DNA from: Sphingomonas sp. SORGH_AS_0879
Lineage (GTDB): Bacteria; Pseudomonadota; Alphaproteobacteria; Sphingomonadales; Sphingomonadaceae
Reading direction: 5' to 3'
Assembly: GCF_030819175.1 (NCBI RefSeq)
Contig: NZ_JAUTBJ010000002.1
Coordinates: forward strand, 444,001-508,000
DNA: 64,000 bases
Position 1 is the first letter of the stretch. Every line of letters begins with the position of its first letter. Below are positions 39,173 to 48,864 of the stretch, one piece after another. A program made the position numbers and the translations under genes. The notes under the pieces were generated by a model. The model was not told the origin of the DNA, did not search any database, and worked only from the letters and a program-made list of their open reading frames with translations.

Positions 39173-40417
39173 ATGTCGCGCGCCACCTTGATCCTGTTGT
39201 GCCTCGCCGCCGGTTTGCTGACCGGGGTGGCGATGGGGGCGTGGTCGCCCATGGCGGCGGATAGCGGGGTGGCGGTGGCGCGCCCGTTGGGGACGCTGTG
39301 GCTCAACGGGTTGCAGATGACGGTGATCCCGCTGGTCGTCACGCTGCTGATCACCGGGGTTACCGCGACGGCGCAGGCGGCGCAGGCCGGGCGGATCGCG
39401 GCGCGGGCGATCGCCACCTTTCTGGGGCTGGTCGCGCTGACCGGGACGATGGCGGCACTGGTCACGCCGGGGCTGTTGCGCCTGCTGCCCATTCCGCGCA
39501 GCGCGGCGGAGGCGTTGAAGGCGGCGCTGGGCCATGCCGAGCCGGTCGCCCCGCCGCCGCCCATGGCCGAGTTCGTGACCGCGATCGTGCCGACCAACAT
39601 CTTCGCCGCCGCCACCAACAACGCGCTGCTGTCGCTGATCCTGTTCACGCTGGCCTTCGCCTTCGCCATCACCCGGATCGAGGGGGAGGGGCGCGAGACG
39701 CTGCTGCGGGTCTTCACCGCGATCCGCGATGCGATGCTGGTGCTGATCGGCTGGGTGTTGTGGCTGGCGCCGCTGGGCGTCTTCGCGCTGGCCTTCGTGG
39801 TGGGGGCGACGGCCGGGGGCGGGGCGTTCCGCGCACTGGCGCATTACATCACGATCATCGCCAGTGTCGGGGTGATCGTCATCCTGATGGCCTATGGCGT
39901 CGCGGTGCTGGTGGCGCGGGTGCCGGTGGGGCGCTTCGCCCGTGCGCTGGCTCCGGCGCAGGCGGTCGCCATCTCCACTCAAAGCTCGCTCGCCAGCCTT
40001 CCCGCGATGATCCAGGGGGCCGAAACGCTGCGGATCGCCCCCGCCACCGCCGGACTGGTCCTGCCCATGGCGGTGGCGATGTTCCGCGCGACCCAGCCCG
40101 CGATGAACGTCGCGGTGTCGCTCTATATCGCCGACTGGTTCGGCATCGTGCCTGGCATGGCCTCGGTGGTCGCGGCCGTGGTGGTGGCGATCCTGTGCTC
40201 GCTGGGCTCGGCCAGCCTGCCAGCACAGATCACCTTCTTCGCTTCGATCGCGCCGGTCTGCGTCGCGCTGGGCGTGCCCGCCGCGCCGCTGGGGCTGTTG
40301 ATCGCGGTGGAGACGATTCCCGACATCTTCCGTACCCTCGGCAATGTCAGCATGGACCTTGCCGCCACCGCGACCGTTTCCCGCTTGAGCCATGGGACGG
40401 ACGAGGACATGTCGTGA
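39173..40417 (+). CDS. Sodium/dicarboxylate symporter (SDF family)
   Basis: The 414-residue membrane protein of the DAACS/glutamate transporter family has about eight hydrophobic segments plus the reentrant-loop serine motif [15 protein letters not shown] later region ([29 protein letters not shown]) corresponds to TM7/HP2, where the usual NMDGT is altered. It probably imports dicarboxylates or acidic amino acids with Na+ or H+. It is transcribed away from glmM. The aldo/keto reductase remnant begins 1 bp after its stop. Confidence 0.9.
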   Translation: MSRATLILLCLAAGLLTGVAMGAWSPMAADSGVAVARPLGTLWLNGLQMTVIPLVVTLLITGVTATAQAAQAGRIAARAIATFLGLVALTGTMAALVTPGLLRLLPIPRSAAEALKAALGHAEPVAPPPPMAEFVTAIVPTNIFAAATNNALLSLILFTLAFAFAITRIEGEGRETLLRVFTAIRDAMLVLIGWVLWLAPLGVFALAFVVGATAGGGAFRALAHYITIIASVGVIVILMAYGVAVLVARVPVGRFARALAPAQAVAISTQSSLASLPAMIQGAETLRIAPATAGLVLPMAVAMFRATQPAMNVAVSLYIADWFGIVPGMASVVAAVVVAILCSLGSASLPAQITFFASIAPVCVALGVPAAPLGLLIAVETIPDIFRTLGNVSMDLAATATVSRLSHGTDEDMS

Positions 40418-40418
40418 A

Positions 40419-40718
40419 ATGTACGGGCGGGCGGACGAGGCGGAGAGCATCGCCACCATCCAGCGCGCCTGCGAGGGCTGGCTCAAGCGGCTGGGGGTCG
40501 AGACGATCGACCTGTTCTACCAGCACGGGGTCGATCCCAACGTCCCCATCGAGGATACGGTCGGCGCGATGGGGCGCGCGACGCTGGAGCATTCGATGAA
40601 GGCGACGGAGGTCGCCTTTTCGGCGGAGGATCTGGCGAAGCTGGACGAAGCCTCCCCGCGTGGCGCTACGGCGGGCCCGCGCCATGGTGAACGCGCGATG
40701 GCGACGACGCGGCTGTGA
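40419..40718 (+). pseudogene. Aldo/keto reductase remnant
   Basis: A 99-codon frame is assembled from separated pieces of an aldo/keto reductase. It has the active-site MYG segment, then GWLKRLGVETIDLFYQHGVDPNVPIEDTVGAM (normally mid-protein), then a C-terminal piece with FSAEDLAKLDEASPRGATAGPR. Intact relatives run to about 330 residues; the first ~55 residues, the stretch after MYG, and about 150 residues of barrel including the lysine region are missing. The pieces are still in one frame. It is not expected to be functional. Confidence 0.8.
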
Positions 40719-40742
40719 GCCGCATGTCCCAAATCCTACCGT

Positions 40743-40830
40743 CCGTTCGCACTGAGCGAAGTCGAAGTGCTAGGGATCCCGCTCATGGTTAGTTCGGGGC
40801 GTGGGCTTCGACTTCGCTCAGACTGAACGG
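40743..40830. repeat. REP-like inverted repeat, copy 3
   Basis: Arms 40743-40767 (CCGTTCGCACTGAGCGAAGT...) and 40806-40830 are inverted relative to copies 1, 2, 4 and 5: the arm order is swapped. It lies between the reductase remnant and the convergent POT transporter gene. Confidence 0.82.
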
Positions 40831-40833
40831 AGG

Positions 40834-40879
40834 TCGGGAAGGGGAGCGGTCGGCGACATGTCCCGACCGCCCCTTCCGA
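40834..40879 (-). terminator. Hairpin after POT transporter gene
   Basis: GGAAGGGG-A-GCGGTCGG pairs with CCGACCGCCCCTTCC around an ACATGT-containing loop, directly after the transporter stop. There is no T-run, so strength is uncertain. Confidence 0.55.
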
Positions 40880-40880
40880 A

Positions 40881-42467
40881 TCAAAGCGGCTTCTGCTCCA
40901 ACCGGGTATCGATCCCCGCCGCCGCCGGTTCGGCGAGTTCCTTGTCCCCCGCCAGCGCACCCTCGGCCTTGAGCAGATCGAGATGCATCAGCTTCGCGAT
41001 GAAGGGCGACACCACCAGCACGACGACGCCGATCCCGATCGAGAACCAGCCGATTCGCGTATAGACGTCGAGCACCTTGTCCGGCCCCGCGCCTTCGCCA
41101 CCCGTGGCCTGCGCGATCAGCCCGGCGATGAAATTGCCCGCCGCCGTCGCGAGGAACCACGTTCCCATCATCAGGCCCGTCATGCTGGGCAGCGACAGCC
41201 GCGTCATCGCCGACAGCCCGACCGGGGAGAAGCACAGCTCCGCCATGGTGTGGATCAGATAGACGAGGATGACGAAGATCACCGGCGTCGGCGCACCCGC
41301 ATAGGCCGCCGCACCCGCGACCAGCACCAGGAAGCCCGCACCCACGCTGACCAGCCCGATGCCGAACTTGAACGGCGCGCTCGGCTCCAGCCCGCGCTTG
41401 GCGAGGATCGTCCAGATCGCGGCGAAGACCGGGGCGAGCAGGATGATGAAGATCGAATTGACCGACTGGAAGGCCGAGGCCGGGATCGTCCAGCCGAGCA
41501 GGCTGCGATCCACCGAGCGGTCGGTATAGACGTTGAGCGAAGAACCCGCCTGCTCGAACAGGGCCCAGAAGAGCGGGCACAGCGCGATCAGGAACAGCGC
41601 GGCCAATATGCGGTCGCGGTCGACGCGGGGCAGGGTGAACACGGCGCGCCACAGGATGAAGCCGATGGTGCCGATGCTGAACACGATCAGCAGCATGCCG
41701 ACCGCATCCTGATGCCGGATCAACTGCCACGTCACCAGCGTCGCGACGATCGCCCCCAGATAGATCAGCCACTCGCGCGACAGACCGGCCACCACCGGCG
41801 CGCGCAGCATAGGGAGCGAGGGGGCCTCCCCCGCGCCGTGCAGTTCACGCTTGAGGCCGATAAAGGCGATCAGCCCCAGCAACATGCCGATGCCCGCCGC
41901 GCCGAAGCCATAGGCCCAGCCCACCGTCTCGCCCAGCACGCCGCACACGATCGGCCCCAGCGCGCCGCCACCGTTGATGCCCATATAGAAGATCGAGAAG
42001 GCGGGATCGCGCCGCATGTCGTCACGCGCGTAAAGCTGTCCCACCAGCACCGAGATATTGGCTTTGAGGAAACCGGTGCCGATGACGATCGACGCCAGCG
42101 CCAGATAGAATCCTTCCAGATAGACGCCCTGCGCGCCCTGCGGCCCCTCCAGTGCGGCGATCAGCAGATGGCCGAAGGCGATGAACACCCCGCCCGCCAG
42201 TACCGCGCGTCTGGCCCCCAGATAACGGTCGGCCAGATAGCCGCCGATCACCGGGGTGAAATAGACCAGCGACATATAGGCGGCATAGACGCCGAAGGCC
42301 GGTTCGTCGGTGAACAGGAAATGCTTGGTCAGGTAGAAGACCAGGATGGCGCGCATTCCGTAGAACGAAAAGCGCTCCCACATCTCGGTGAAGAACAACA
42401 GGAACAGGCCTCGGGGATGGCCCAAAACCGTCTTGCCGCGCGCGGCGGCCTCATACGCAGTCGCCAT
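40881..42467 (-). CDS. POT-family proton-coupled peptide transporter
   Basis: This 528-residue major-facilitator protein has about 14 hydrophobic segments. The N-terminal helix carries the FFTEMWERFSFYGMRA motif (ExxER proton-coupling signature) and GGYLADRYLGARR, and GINGGGALGPIVCG and FSPVGLSAMTRLSLP are typical of PTR2/DtpA di- and tripeptide transporters. The true start is the ATG at 42467; the very long upstream frame is antisense to the nitroreductase gene. It is transcribed divergently from the nitroreductase. Confidence 0.93.
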   Translation of the reverse strand: MATAYEAAARGKTVLGHPRGLFLLFFTEMWERFSFYGMRAILVFYLTKHFLFTDEPAFGVYAAYMSLVYFTPVIGGYLADRYLGARRAVLAGGVFIAFGHLLIAALEGPQGAQGVYLEGFYLALASIVIGTGFLKANISVLVGQLYARDDMRRDPAFSIFYMGINGGGALGPIVCGVLGETVGWAYGFGAAGIGMLLGLIAFIGLKRELHGAGEAPSLPMLRAPVVAGLSREWLIYLGAIVATLVTWQLIRHQDAVGMLLIVFSIGTIGFILWRAVFTLPRVDRDRILAALFLIALCPLFWALFEQAGSSLNVYTDRSVDRSLLGWTIPASAFQSVNSIFIILLAPVFAAIWTILAKRGLEPSAPFKFGIGLVSVGAGFLVLVAGAAAYAGAPTPVIFVILVYLIHTMAELCFSPVGLSAMTRLSLPSMTGLMMGTWFLATAAGNFIAGLIAQATGGEGAGPDKVLDVYTRIGWFSIGIGVVVLVVSPFIAKLMHLDLLKAEGALAGDKELAEPAAAGIDTRLEQKPL

Positions 42468-42596
42468 GCCGGCGTTTACTCCATCGGGATCGCCCCTCGC
42501 GCGCCGCGCGGCGTGCCAAGGGGCGTAATGATTCAGTAACCTAACGCCAAAGCCGCGACTGTAAATATGATGCGCGACGACGTAAGGATCGATCGC

Positions 42597-43199
42597 ATGA
42601 CACCCACGACCTTCAACGACCGCTCGACCCCGCTCTCCCTGCTCGCCACCCGCCGATCGGGCAAGCCGCGCGATCTGGTCGCGCCCGGCCCCGACGACGC
42701 GCAACTGGCCGAGATGCTGGCGATCGCGGCGCGCACCCCCGACCATGGCAAGCTGGCCCCATGGCGTTTCGTGATCGTGCGGGCCGAGGCGCGGGCCCGA
42801 CTGGCGGAGGTCATCACCGCCGCCTATCGCGCCGAACGGCCACAGGCGAGCGGTACGGAGATCGCCGCGCTGGAACAGTTCGCGCATCAGGCCCCCGGCC
42901 TTGTCGTCGTCCTGTCCAGCCCGAAGACCGACAGCCATATTCCGTTGTGGGAACAGGAATTGTCGGCGGGCGCGGCGTGCATGAACCTGCTCCATGCCGC
43001 CCATGCCATGGGCTATGCCGGGGGCTGGCTGACTGGCTGGCCCGCCTTTTCGGATGCGGTGCGCGATGCGTTCGGGGCCGCGCCGGAGCGGATCGTCGGC
43101 TTCGTCTTCCTCGGCACGCCCGGCCGCGCGCTGGAGGAACGGCCGCGCCCCGATATGGCGCGGATCGTATCGATCTGGAACGGATCGCGCGAGGCCTGA
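42597..43199 (+). CDS. Nitroreductase-family (YdjA-like) flavoprotein
   Basis: The 200-residue FMN-dependent oxidoreductase has an N-terminal LLATRRSGKPRDL phosphate/flavin-contact segment, then IAARTPDHGKLAPWRFVIV, AGAACMNLLHAAHAMGYAGGWLTGW and GFVFLGTPG, as in YdjA-type small nitroreductases. Substrate unknown. ATG 42597 was preferred to an upstream ATG at 42567 because AAGGA lies 9 bp before it. A GntR-type regulator follows in the same direction after 71 bp. Confidence 0.9.
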   Translation: MTPTTFNDRSTPLSLLATRRSGKPRDLVAPGPDDAQLAEMLAIAARTPDHGKLAPWRFVIVRAEARARLAEVITAAYRAERPQASGTEIAALEQFAHQAPGLVVVLSSPKTDSHIPLWEQELSAGAACMNLLHAAHAMGYAGGWLTGWPAFSDAVRDAFGAAPERIVGFVFLGTPGRALEERPRPDMARIVSIWNGSREA

Positions 43200-43270
43200 G
43201 TGCGACAAGACTGCAAACGTTATCGCAGTCCGCCCTCGACATCGCGTCCAAGCCGCTGTATTAACTCGGC

Positions 43271-43627
43271 ATGACAGCTCTTAGCGGTGACGACAGCCCG
43301 GTTTATATCCGTCTGCGCGGGACGATCGCGGCGGGTATCCTGAATGGCACCTATCGGACGGGGGACCAGCTTCCCTCGGTGCGTGCGCTGGCGGCGGAGC
43401 AGGGGGCCAATCCCCTGACGGTCGCCAAGGCCTATCAGAGCTTTCAGGACGACGGCTATGTCGAGGTGCGGCGCGGGGTCGGCATGTTCGTCATGCCGGG
43501 CGCCGCCGATCGCCTGCGCGCCGCCGAGCGGCAGAGTTTCCTGACGGTGCAATGGCCGCGCATCCGCGATCATATCGAGCTTTTGGGCCTCGACGCCACC
43601 GATCTGCTGCCCGTCGAGCGGGTCTGA
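43271..43627 (+). CDS. GntR-family regulator (YtrA-like)
   Basis: The 118-residue protein has an N-terminal winged helix-turn-helix of the GntR class (YIRLRGTIAAGILNGTYRTGDQLPSVRALAAEQGAN then VAKAYQSFQDDGYVEVRRGVGMFV). Only a short C-terminal helix follows, without an effector domain, as in the YtrA subfamily. It probably represses nearby genes. The 3' 58 bp overlap the convergent PepSY gene in coding sequence. Confidence 0.9.
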   Translation: MTALSGDDSPVYIRLRGTIAAGILNGTYRTGDQLPSVRALAAEQGANPLTVAKAYQSFQDDGYVEVRRGVGMFVMPGAADRLRAAERQSFLTVQWPRIRDHIELLGLDATDLLPVERV

Positions 43628-44652
43628 CGGCGGGGGGCGGTCCGGCACCGGGTCGCCCAGCCGATCAGTCCCGTCATCGCCAGCATCGCCGCCGCCAGCC
43701 CGGCGATCGAGGCGGTGGCTCGCCAGAACCAAGGCATGTCGCGTGCCGTGTGAAGCCGCCGCACCCAGGACAGGCTGGCGGGGGCGGCACGCTCGGGCGC
43801 GGCGACCGCCGTGGCGCTGTCGTCCGCGACCTTGATGACATGGGGCCCTTCAAAACGCGCTGTCCAGTCGGGGGAGCGCTGGGTCGGCCAGTCTATCGAG
43901 ACCAGCCGTCCCCGCGCCTCATGCCGCGCGCTGGCGACGACGCGCTCGACCGACAGGGTCGTGCGCTCTACCGGCGGCGCGACGTGATCCGATCGCCATG
44001 CCACCCCCTCGCCGGTCAGCGTCGCCAACAGTCCGGGAAAGGCGAGCGCGGTGCCGGTCAGAATCATCACCAGCACCAGCGGCAGCGACCACAGGCCGAT
44101 GCGCCAATGCCATCTTGCCGCCCCGGATTCGGATTTTCGGGCGGTGCGCCTGGCCCTGTCGCGAGGCCGCACCCAGGGGCCGGTCAGGCAGAGCAGCACC
44201 AGCATGACGCCCGCCACCCCGACGATGGCTCGCCCCGCGTCGCCCAGGAACAGCCCGTCGTGCAGCCGTCGCAGCCATCCGCTCGCCCCGCCGCCATGCG
44301 CCCCCTTGCCCAGCACCCGCGCGGTGGGGGGATCGAGGAACAGCAGGCGCTGGTCCTGCCCATGCGCGTCGCTCAGCAGGACGAGGACGGGGGTCGATCC
44401 CGACTCCAGCGACAGGCTGGCGATCCGCTGACCCGGCGCCATCGCGGATCGCGCGGCCGTGACATAGGCCCTGGGGGCCAGTCGCGTCTCGCCGCTGACC
44501 CGGTAATGCGCGGGCGCGGCGATCCGATCGAGCACGGGGGCCCAGACCAAAATCGCCCCCGACAGCGCGACGGCCAAGGCGACCAGCCCGATCGCCAGCC
44601 CCAGCCAGCGATGGACGCGCATTCCGCTGAGAGGAAAGGTGATTCCGGCCAC
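43570..44652 (-). CDS. PepSY-associated membrane protein
   Basis: The 360-residue protein has an N-terminal helix (RVHRWLGLAIGLVALAVALSGAILVW), two more central helices (AIVGVAGVMLVLLCLTGPW; GLWSLPLVLVMILTGTALAFP), a periplasmic PepSY-like stretch, and a last helix (ASIAGLAAAMLAMTGLIGW). A conserved WHWRIG histidine follows the third loop. PepSY_TM proteins often accompany siderophore receptors and may act as ferric or flavin reductases. Its 3' end overlaps the GntR gene by 58 bp. No iron-receptor gene is directly adjacent. Confidence 0.83.
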   Translation of the reverse strand: MAGITFPLSGMRVHRWLGLAIGLVALAVALSGAILVWAPVLDRIAAPAHYRVSGETRLAPRAYVTAARSAMAPGQRIASLSLESGSTPVLVLLSDAHGQDQRLLFLDPPTARVLGKGAHGGGASGWLRRLHDGLFLGDAGRAIVGVAGVMLVLLCLTGPWVRPRDRARRTARKSESGAARWHWRIGLWSLPLVLVMILTGTALAFPGLLATLTGEGVAWRSDHVAPPVERTTLSVERVVASARHEARGRLVSIDWPTQRSPDWTARFEGPHVIKVADDSATAVAAPERAAPASLSWVRRLHTARDMPWFWRATASIAGLAAAMLAMTGLIGWATRCRTAPRRQTRSTGSRSVASRPKSSI

Positions 44653-44986
44653 ATAAACCCCGAAACAGACGGCGCGCCCTGCCGGAGCGAAGGGGTGGCG
44701 TCAATCGGACTCCAACCCGCGCCGCCGTTCAGCTTGAGCGGAATCGGAGCCCATGTCCTGTCAGCGCCGCCGACTGAGTGGCGCAGGGCATAGCGATTTC
44801 CCTGGCCTTCGACTTCGCTCAGGCCGAACGGAATGGGGGGGTATTGGCCTTGATGTTCTGGGCAGCGGGAACTCCACGACGGCGTCGTATGCGCGAAACG
44901 TGGTGGATTCCCGTCTCGCCTGCATCCCCGCTCCGTTCAGGCTGAGCGAAGTCGAAGCCCACGCCCTGCGTCCTCCGCGCGCGATA
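44653..44986. other. 334-bp spacer, repeat-filled
   Basis: No gene is visible between the PepSY gene start and the RHH gene end, both on the minus strand. It holds REP-like copy 4 and, at about 44728-44749, a diverged single arm (TTCAGCTTGAGCGGAATCGG). Confidence 0.65.
44807..44957. repeat. REP-like inverted repeat, copy 4
   Basis: Arms at 44807-44831 and 44933-44957 carry the CTTCGACTTCGCTCAGGC core; their loop is about 101 bp, the longest of the five copies. Confidence 0.83.
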
Positions 44987-45232
44987 TCACCGCCGCAGGA
45001 ACAGCCACGACCGGATCGCGCTCGCCAGATTGGGCGGGTCGTCCGCCGTGATCCGCAACGCATCGATCTCCGCCACCAGCGCCGATAGCGGCAGGCCGTG
45101 CGCCACCGCCGCCTCTTCCAGCGCGGTCCAGAACACCGGTTCCAGACTGATCGAGGTCTGGTGCCCGGCGATGGTGATCGACCGCTTCACCGGCCCGACA
45201 AAGCCCTGCGCCGGGGCCGCGATCCGGCTCAT
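44987..45232 (-). CDS. Ribbon-helix-helix domain protein
   Basis: The 81-residue protein matches the alphaproteobacterial RHH_4 type: [39 protein letters not shown], a short strand then two helices. Possibly DNA-binding. Its ATG overlaps the cobT stop (ATGA at 45229-45232), so it is the last gene of the cobS-cobT unit and probably translationally coupled. Confidence 0.85.
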   Translation of the reverse strand: MSRIAAPAQGFVGPVKRSITIAGHQTSISLEPVFWTALEEAAVAHGLPLSALVAEIDALRITADDPPNLASAIRSWLFLRR

Positions 45233-47052
45233 TCGGTGTCGAACAGACTGGCCAGTTGCTCGATGATCGTGCCGCCCAGTTGCTCGGCGTCCATGATCGT
45301 CACCGCGCGCGCATAGTAACGGGTCACGTCATGGCCGATGCCGATGGCGACCAGTTCGACCGGGCTCTTGGTTTCGATCCAGCCGATCACCTGGCGCAGA
45401 TGCCGCTCCAGATAGCTGCCCGAATTGACCGACAGGGTGGAGTCGTCCACCGGCGCGCCGTCGGAGATGACCATCAGGATGCGCCGCTCCTCGGGCCGCG
45501 CGACCAGGCGGCCATGCGCCCAGAGCAGCGCCTCGCCGTCGATATTCTCCTTGAGCAGCCCCTCGCGCATCATCAGGCCCAGATTGTTGCGCGCGCGCCG
45601 CCATGGCTCGTCGGCCTGTTTGTAGACGATGTGGCGAATGTCGTTCAGCCGCCCCGGCTGCGGCGGACGCCCGGCGGCGAGCCAGGTTTCGCGGGCTTGT
45701 CCGCCCTTCCACGCGCGGGTGGTGAAGCCGAGGATCTCGGTCTTCACCCCGCACCGCTCCAGCGTACGCGCGAGGATGTCGGCGGAGATGGCGGCGATGC
45801 CGATCGGCCGCCCGCGCATCGACCCTGAATTGTCGATCAGCAGCGTCACGACGGTATCGCGGAAATCGGTATCCCGCTCGATCTTGTAGGACAGCGACAG
45901 GCCGGGATTGACCACCACGCGCGCCAGCCGCGCCGCGTCGAGTATGCCCTCTTCCTGATCGAAGTCCCAGGACCGCGACTGCTGCGCCATCAACCGCCGT
46001 TGCAGCCGGTTGGCGAGTTTCGACACCGCCGATTGCAGATGCGCCAATTGCTGGTCGAGATAGCCGCGAAGCCGCGCCAGTTCGTCCGCGTCGCACAGTT
46101 CGCCCGCCGCGATCACCTCGTCGAACTGGGTGGTCCAGGGCTTATAGTCGAACTGCGCCGACGGATCGTTCAGCGGGCGGTTGGGGCGGGTCGGCTGGCT
46201 GCCTTCGTCGCCCTCGTCACCGGGATCGCCGTCGAGATCGTCGAAGGACTCCTGGCTCTGGTCCTGCGATTCGCCGTCCTCGCTGTCGGAATCGCGCTTC
46301 TCGGCGCGCGCCTCTACCTCGCCTTCGCCCTGGCCCTGTTCGTCATTATCCTCGTCGCTCTCGTCCTCGTTCTGCTGTTCTTCGCCCTCCTGATCGTCGC
46401 CGCCTTCATCCGCCTCTTCGGGTTCGGCGGGCGGCTCGGCGAGTTCGAGGTCGGCGAGCATCCGCGCGGCGAGCGTCTGGAACGCCTTCTGGTCGTCCAT
46501 CGCCCCCGCCAGCGCGTCGAGATCGGTCGCGCCCTCCAGCCAGTCGCGGACCAGCGCCAGCGCGGGCGCGGTCTCGGCAGGGGAGGGGCGGCCCGTCATC
46601 CGCTCGCGCAGCAGCAGGCCGAGCGCGGTCGACAACGGCACCTCGTCCCGGTTGCGCGCCCGCGTCAACGGATCGGAGCGCAACCTGACGTCGAGCGCAT
46701 GGGCGAGGTTATCCCCGATCCCGGCATAGCCGCGCGCGCCCAGCGCCTCGACCCGCGCCGTCTCCACCGCGTCGTACACCGCGCGCGCCACCGCCTCGAC
46801 CGGGGCGGCCTTGGCGTGGAGCGCGGTGTCGTGCAGCTTCAGCCGGAGCGCGAAGGCGTCGGCAAAGCCGCGCGCCTCCGCCACCTGATCGGCGGGCAGC
46901 GCGCGGCCGGGCATGGGCACGCGGATATGCTTGCCCGAAGAGGTCGGCGCATCGGCGGTGAAGGCCAGCTCCACCTCCGGCTCCTGCGCGATCGTGCGCG
47001 CGGTGCCGCCGAGAACCGCCTTGAACCGGTCGAGGGGGGTGTCGTTCGCCAT
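45229..47052 (-). CDS. cobT: CobT-like cobaltochelatase subunit
   Basis: The 607-residue protein matches CobT, the VWA-domain partner of the CobS AAA+ subunit. It has an N-terminal helical region, a strongly acidic Glu/Asp/Gln stretch (about 225-310), and a C-terminal von Willebrand A domain with the MIDAS motif [10 protein letters not shown]. In cobalamin makers CobS, CobT and CobN insert Co2+ into hydrogenobyrinate diamide. No cobN or other cobalamin genes are seen here, so the pair may serve another metal or remodelling job. ATG 47052 was chosen by family N-terminus; cobS ends 5 bp upstream. Confidence 0.9.
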   Translation of the reverse strand: MANDTPLDRFKAVLGGTARTIAQEPEVELAFTADAPTSSGKHIRVPMPGRALPADQVAEARGFADAFALRLKLHDTALHAKAAPVEAVARAVYDAVETARVEALGARGYAGIGDNLAHALDVRLRSDPLTRARNRDEVPLSTALGLLLRERMTGRPSPAETAPALALVRDWLEGATDLDALAGAMDDQKAFQTLAARMLADLELAEPPAEPEEADEGGDDQEGEEQQNEDESDEDNDEQGQGEGEVEARAEKRDSDSEDGESQDQSQESFDDLDGDPGDEGDEGSQPTRPNRPLNDPSAQFDYKPWTTQFDEVIAAGELCDADELARLRGYLDQQLAHLQSAVSKLANRLQRRLMAQQSRSWDFDQEEGILDAARLARVVVNPGLSLSYKIERDTDFRDTVVTLLIDNSGSMRGRPIGIAAISADILARTLERCGVKTEILGFTTRAWKGGQARETWLAAGRPPQPGRLNDIRHIVYKQADEPWRRARNNLGLMMREGLLKENIDGEALLWAHGRLVARPEERRILMVISDGAPVDDSTLSVNSGSYLERHLRQVIGWIETKSPVELVAIGIGHDVTRYYARAVTIMDAEQLGGTIIEQLASLFDTE

Positions 47053-47057
47053 CGGGA

Positions 47058-48062
47058 TCAGGCGCGGCCGACGACGCTTTCGGGCAGGTCCTTGCCGAAC
47101 ACGCGCTGATAATATTCCGCCACCAGCGCGCGTTCGTTTTCGTCGCACTTGTTGAGGAAGGACAGGCGGAAGGCGAAGCCCGGATCGCCGAAGATCAGCG
47201 TGTTCTGCGCCCAGGTGATGACCGTGCGCGGGCTCATCACGGTCGAGATATCGCCGTTGATGAAGCCCTTGCGGGTCATGTCGGCGACGCGGACCATGTT
47301 CTCGACCAGTTGCTTGCCGTCGGGCTTGTCATATTCGCCCGACTTGGCGAGCACGATCTGCGCCTCGGTCGCGGCGGGCAGATAGTTGAGCGTGACCACG
47401 ATGTTCCAGCGGTCCATCTGGCCCTGGTTGATCTGTTGCGTGCCGTGATAGAGGCCGCTCGTGTCGCCCAGGCCCACCGTGTTGGCGGTGGCGAACAGGC
47501 GGAACCACTTGTTCGGGCGGATGACGCGATTCTGGTCGAGCAGGGTCAGCTTGCCCTCGGTTTCCAGCACGCGCTGGATCACGAACATCACGTCCGGGCG
47601 GCCCGCATCATATTCGTCGAAGACGAGCGCGGTCGGCGTCTGGAGCGCCCAGGGGAGCAAGCCCTCGCGGAACTCGGTCACCTGCTGGCCGTCCTTCAGG
47701 ACGATGGCGTCGCGACCGATCAGGTCGATCCGGCTGATATGCGCGTCCAGGTTGATGCGGATGCACGGCCAGTTGAGGCGCGCGGCCACCTGCTCGATAT
47801 GGCTTGACTTGCCGGTGCCGTGATAGCCCTGCACCATCACGCGGCGGTTGTGCGCAAAGCCCGCCAGGATCGCCAGCGTCGTGTCGGGATCGAACACATA
47901 GGCGGGATCGAGATCGGGGACGCGCTCGTCCGCTTCGGAGAAGGCGGGCACCTCCATATCGGTATCGATGCCGAACAGGTCGCGCACCGACACCATCTTG
48001 TCGGGCGCATCGAGAATCGTGGTGTCGCGGCTGTCGGGAAGCGTATTCGGGATGTTGGTCAT
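47058..48062 (-). CDS. cobS: CobS-like AAA+ cobaltochelatase subunit
   Basis: The 334-residue AAA+ ATPase of the MoxR/CobS class has Walker [10 protein letters not shown] (about 79-87), Walker [10 protein letters not shown], sensor motifs around [22 protein letters not shown], and a C-terminal helical part ending [14 protein letters not shown]. It forms the chaperone-like ring that drives CobT. It is the first gene of a cobS-cobT-RHH unit. It lies just downstream of a J-domain gene on the same strand, a common sphingomonad arrangement. Confidence 0.93.
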   Translation of the reverse strand: MTNIPNTLPDSRDTTILDAPDKMVSVRDLFGIDTDMEVPAFSEADERVPDLDPAYVFDPDTTLAILAGFAHNRRVMVQGYHGTGKSSHIEQVAARLNWPCIRINLDAHISRIDLIGRDAIVLKDGQQVTEFREGLLPWALQTPTALVFDEYDAGRPDVMFVIQRVLETEGKLTLLDQNRVIRPNKWFRLFATANTVGLGDTSGLYHGTQQINQGQMDRWNIVVTLNYLPAATEAQIVLAKSGEYDKPDGKQLVENMVRVADMTRKGFINGDISTVMSPRTVITWAQNTLIFGDPGFAFRLSFLNKCDENERALVAEYYQRVFGKDLPESVVGRA

Positions 48063-48184
48063 CAGGCCCTCGTCTCGTCGCTCAACGCCTTAGGGCAATG
48101 GCGGCTCCCGACTCAATGGCAAGGATCGTCAAGAAGCACGTCGATGGGCGATTGCAGAGCACGCGGTTCGGGCTGCGGGCGTCA

Positions 48185-48207
48185 ATCCTCCCCGCGCCGG
48201 GGAGGAT
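48185..48207 (-). terminator. Hairpin after J-domain gene
   Basis: ATCCTCCCCG-CGC-CGGGGAGGAT is a near-perfect palindrome starting 4 bp past the J-domain stop codon, with no T-run. It may attenuate transcription into cobS or protect the 3' end. Confidence 0.55.
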
Positions 48208-48210
48208 CGA

Positions 48211-48825
48211 TCAGGCGAAGGCTGGTGCCTGACGCAATTGTTGATAGGCGGCGATCACCTTTTGCAGCCGCGCCTCCTGGCTGCGGTCGCCACCGTTCCG
48301 GTCGGGGTGATAGCGTCGGACCAGTTCGCTATAGCGTCGCCGCAGCGCGCTCCGGTCGGCATTCGCCTCCAGTCCCAGCACCTTCAGGCTTTCGCGATCC
48401 TGCCCCGATAGCGGCTTGCCGTCCGAGCGTTCGGGCGCGGTTTCGCGGCGATAGCGCGCGGCGATGGCGTCGAGCGGATCGGAGAAATCGGCCCAGCGCG
48501 GCCCCGGATCGGTGCCGCCCTGCGCAAAGGCGCGCGTCTCGCGCTCCCAGCCCGAATAGGGGCGCTGCGCACGGTGGATCTCGTCCGCGCTCATCCCGTC
48601 GAAGAAATTGTATCGGCTGTTGAACGCGCGGACATGCTCCAGGCAGAACCAACGAAACCGGCCCGGCCCGTCGCCGCTGCGTGTGCCCTCGGGCGGGGGC
48701 GCGCGGAACTCGCCCGCCTGTTCGCAACCGGCGTGATCGCAGGCGCGGCCCGTATTCTCGACGCGGCCATGGAAACGCGCGCCCGGTTTCTCCTTGGGGG
48801 TATCGCTGCTCGACCGACGAGTCAC
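48211..48825 (-). CDS. J-domain (DnaJ-like) protein
   Basis: The 204-residue protein has an N-terminal module with paired Cys/His (RACDHAGCEQAGEFRAP, FCLEHVRAFNSRYNFF) that may bind metal. A C-terminal J-domain follows (SLKVLGLEANADRSALRRRYSELVRRYHPDRNGGD, with the essential HPD). It is expected to stimulate an Hsp70. The start is a GTG at 48825; no upstream ATG fits, and the frame above it overlaps bolA. It diverges from bolA with 39 bp between starts. Confidence 0.85.
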   Translation of the reverse strand: MTRRSSSDTPKEKPGARFHGRVENTGRACDHAGCEQAGEFRAPPPEGTRSGDGPGRFRWFCLEHVRAFNSRYNFFDGMSADEIHRAQRPYSGWERETRAFAQGGTDPGPRWADFSDPLDAIAARYRRETAPERSDGKPLSGQDRESLKVLGLEANADRSALRRRYSELVRRYHPDRNGGDRSQEARLQKVIAAYQQLRQAPAFA

Positions 48826-48864
48826 TTTGTCCGCTTGTCCCGAAAAACCGTCTATATAGGGGCC

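Noticed and set aside
40983..42539. 518-codon plus-strand frame opposite the POT transporter
   Set aside because: It is Arg/Gln/His-rich without motifs, and antisense to a well-supported transporter.
46000..47109. Plus-strand frame rich in Leu/Val/Ala that looks like a membrane protein
   Set aside because: It is the complement of the acidic stretch of cobT; the apparent hydrophobicity comes from reading GAG/GAC codons in reverse.
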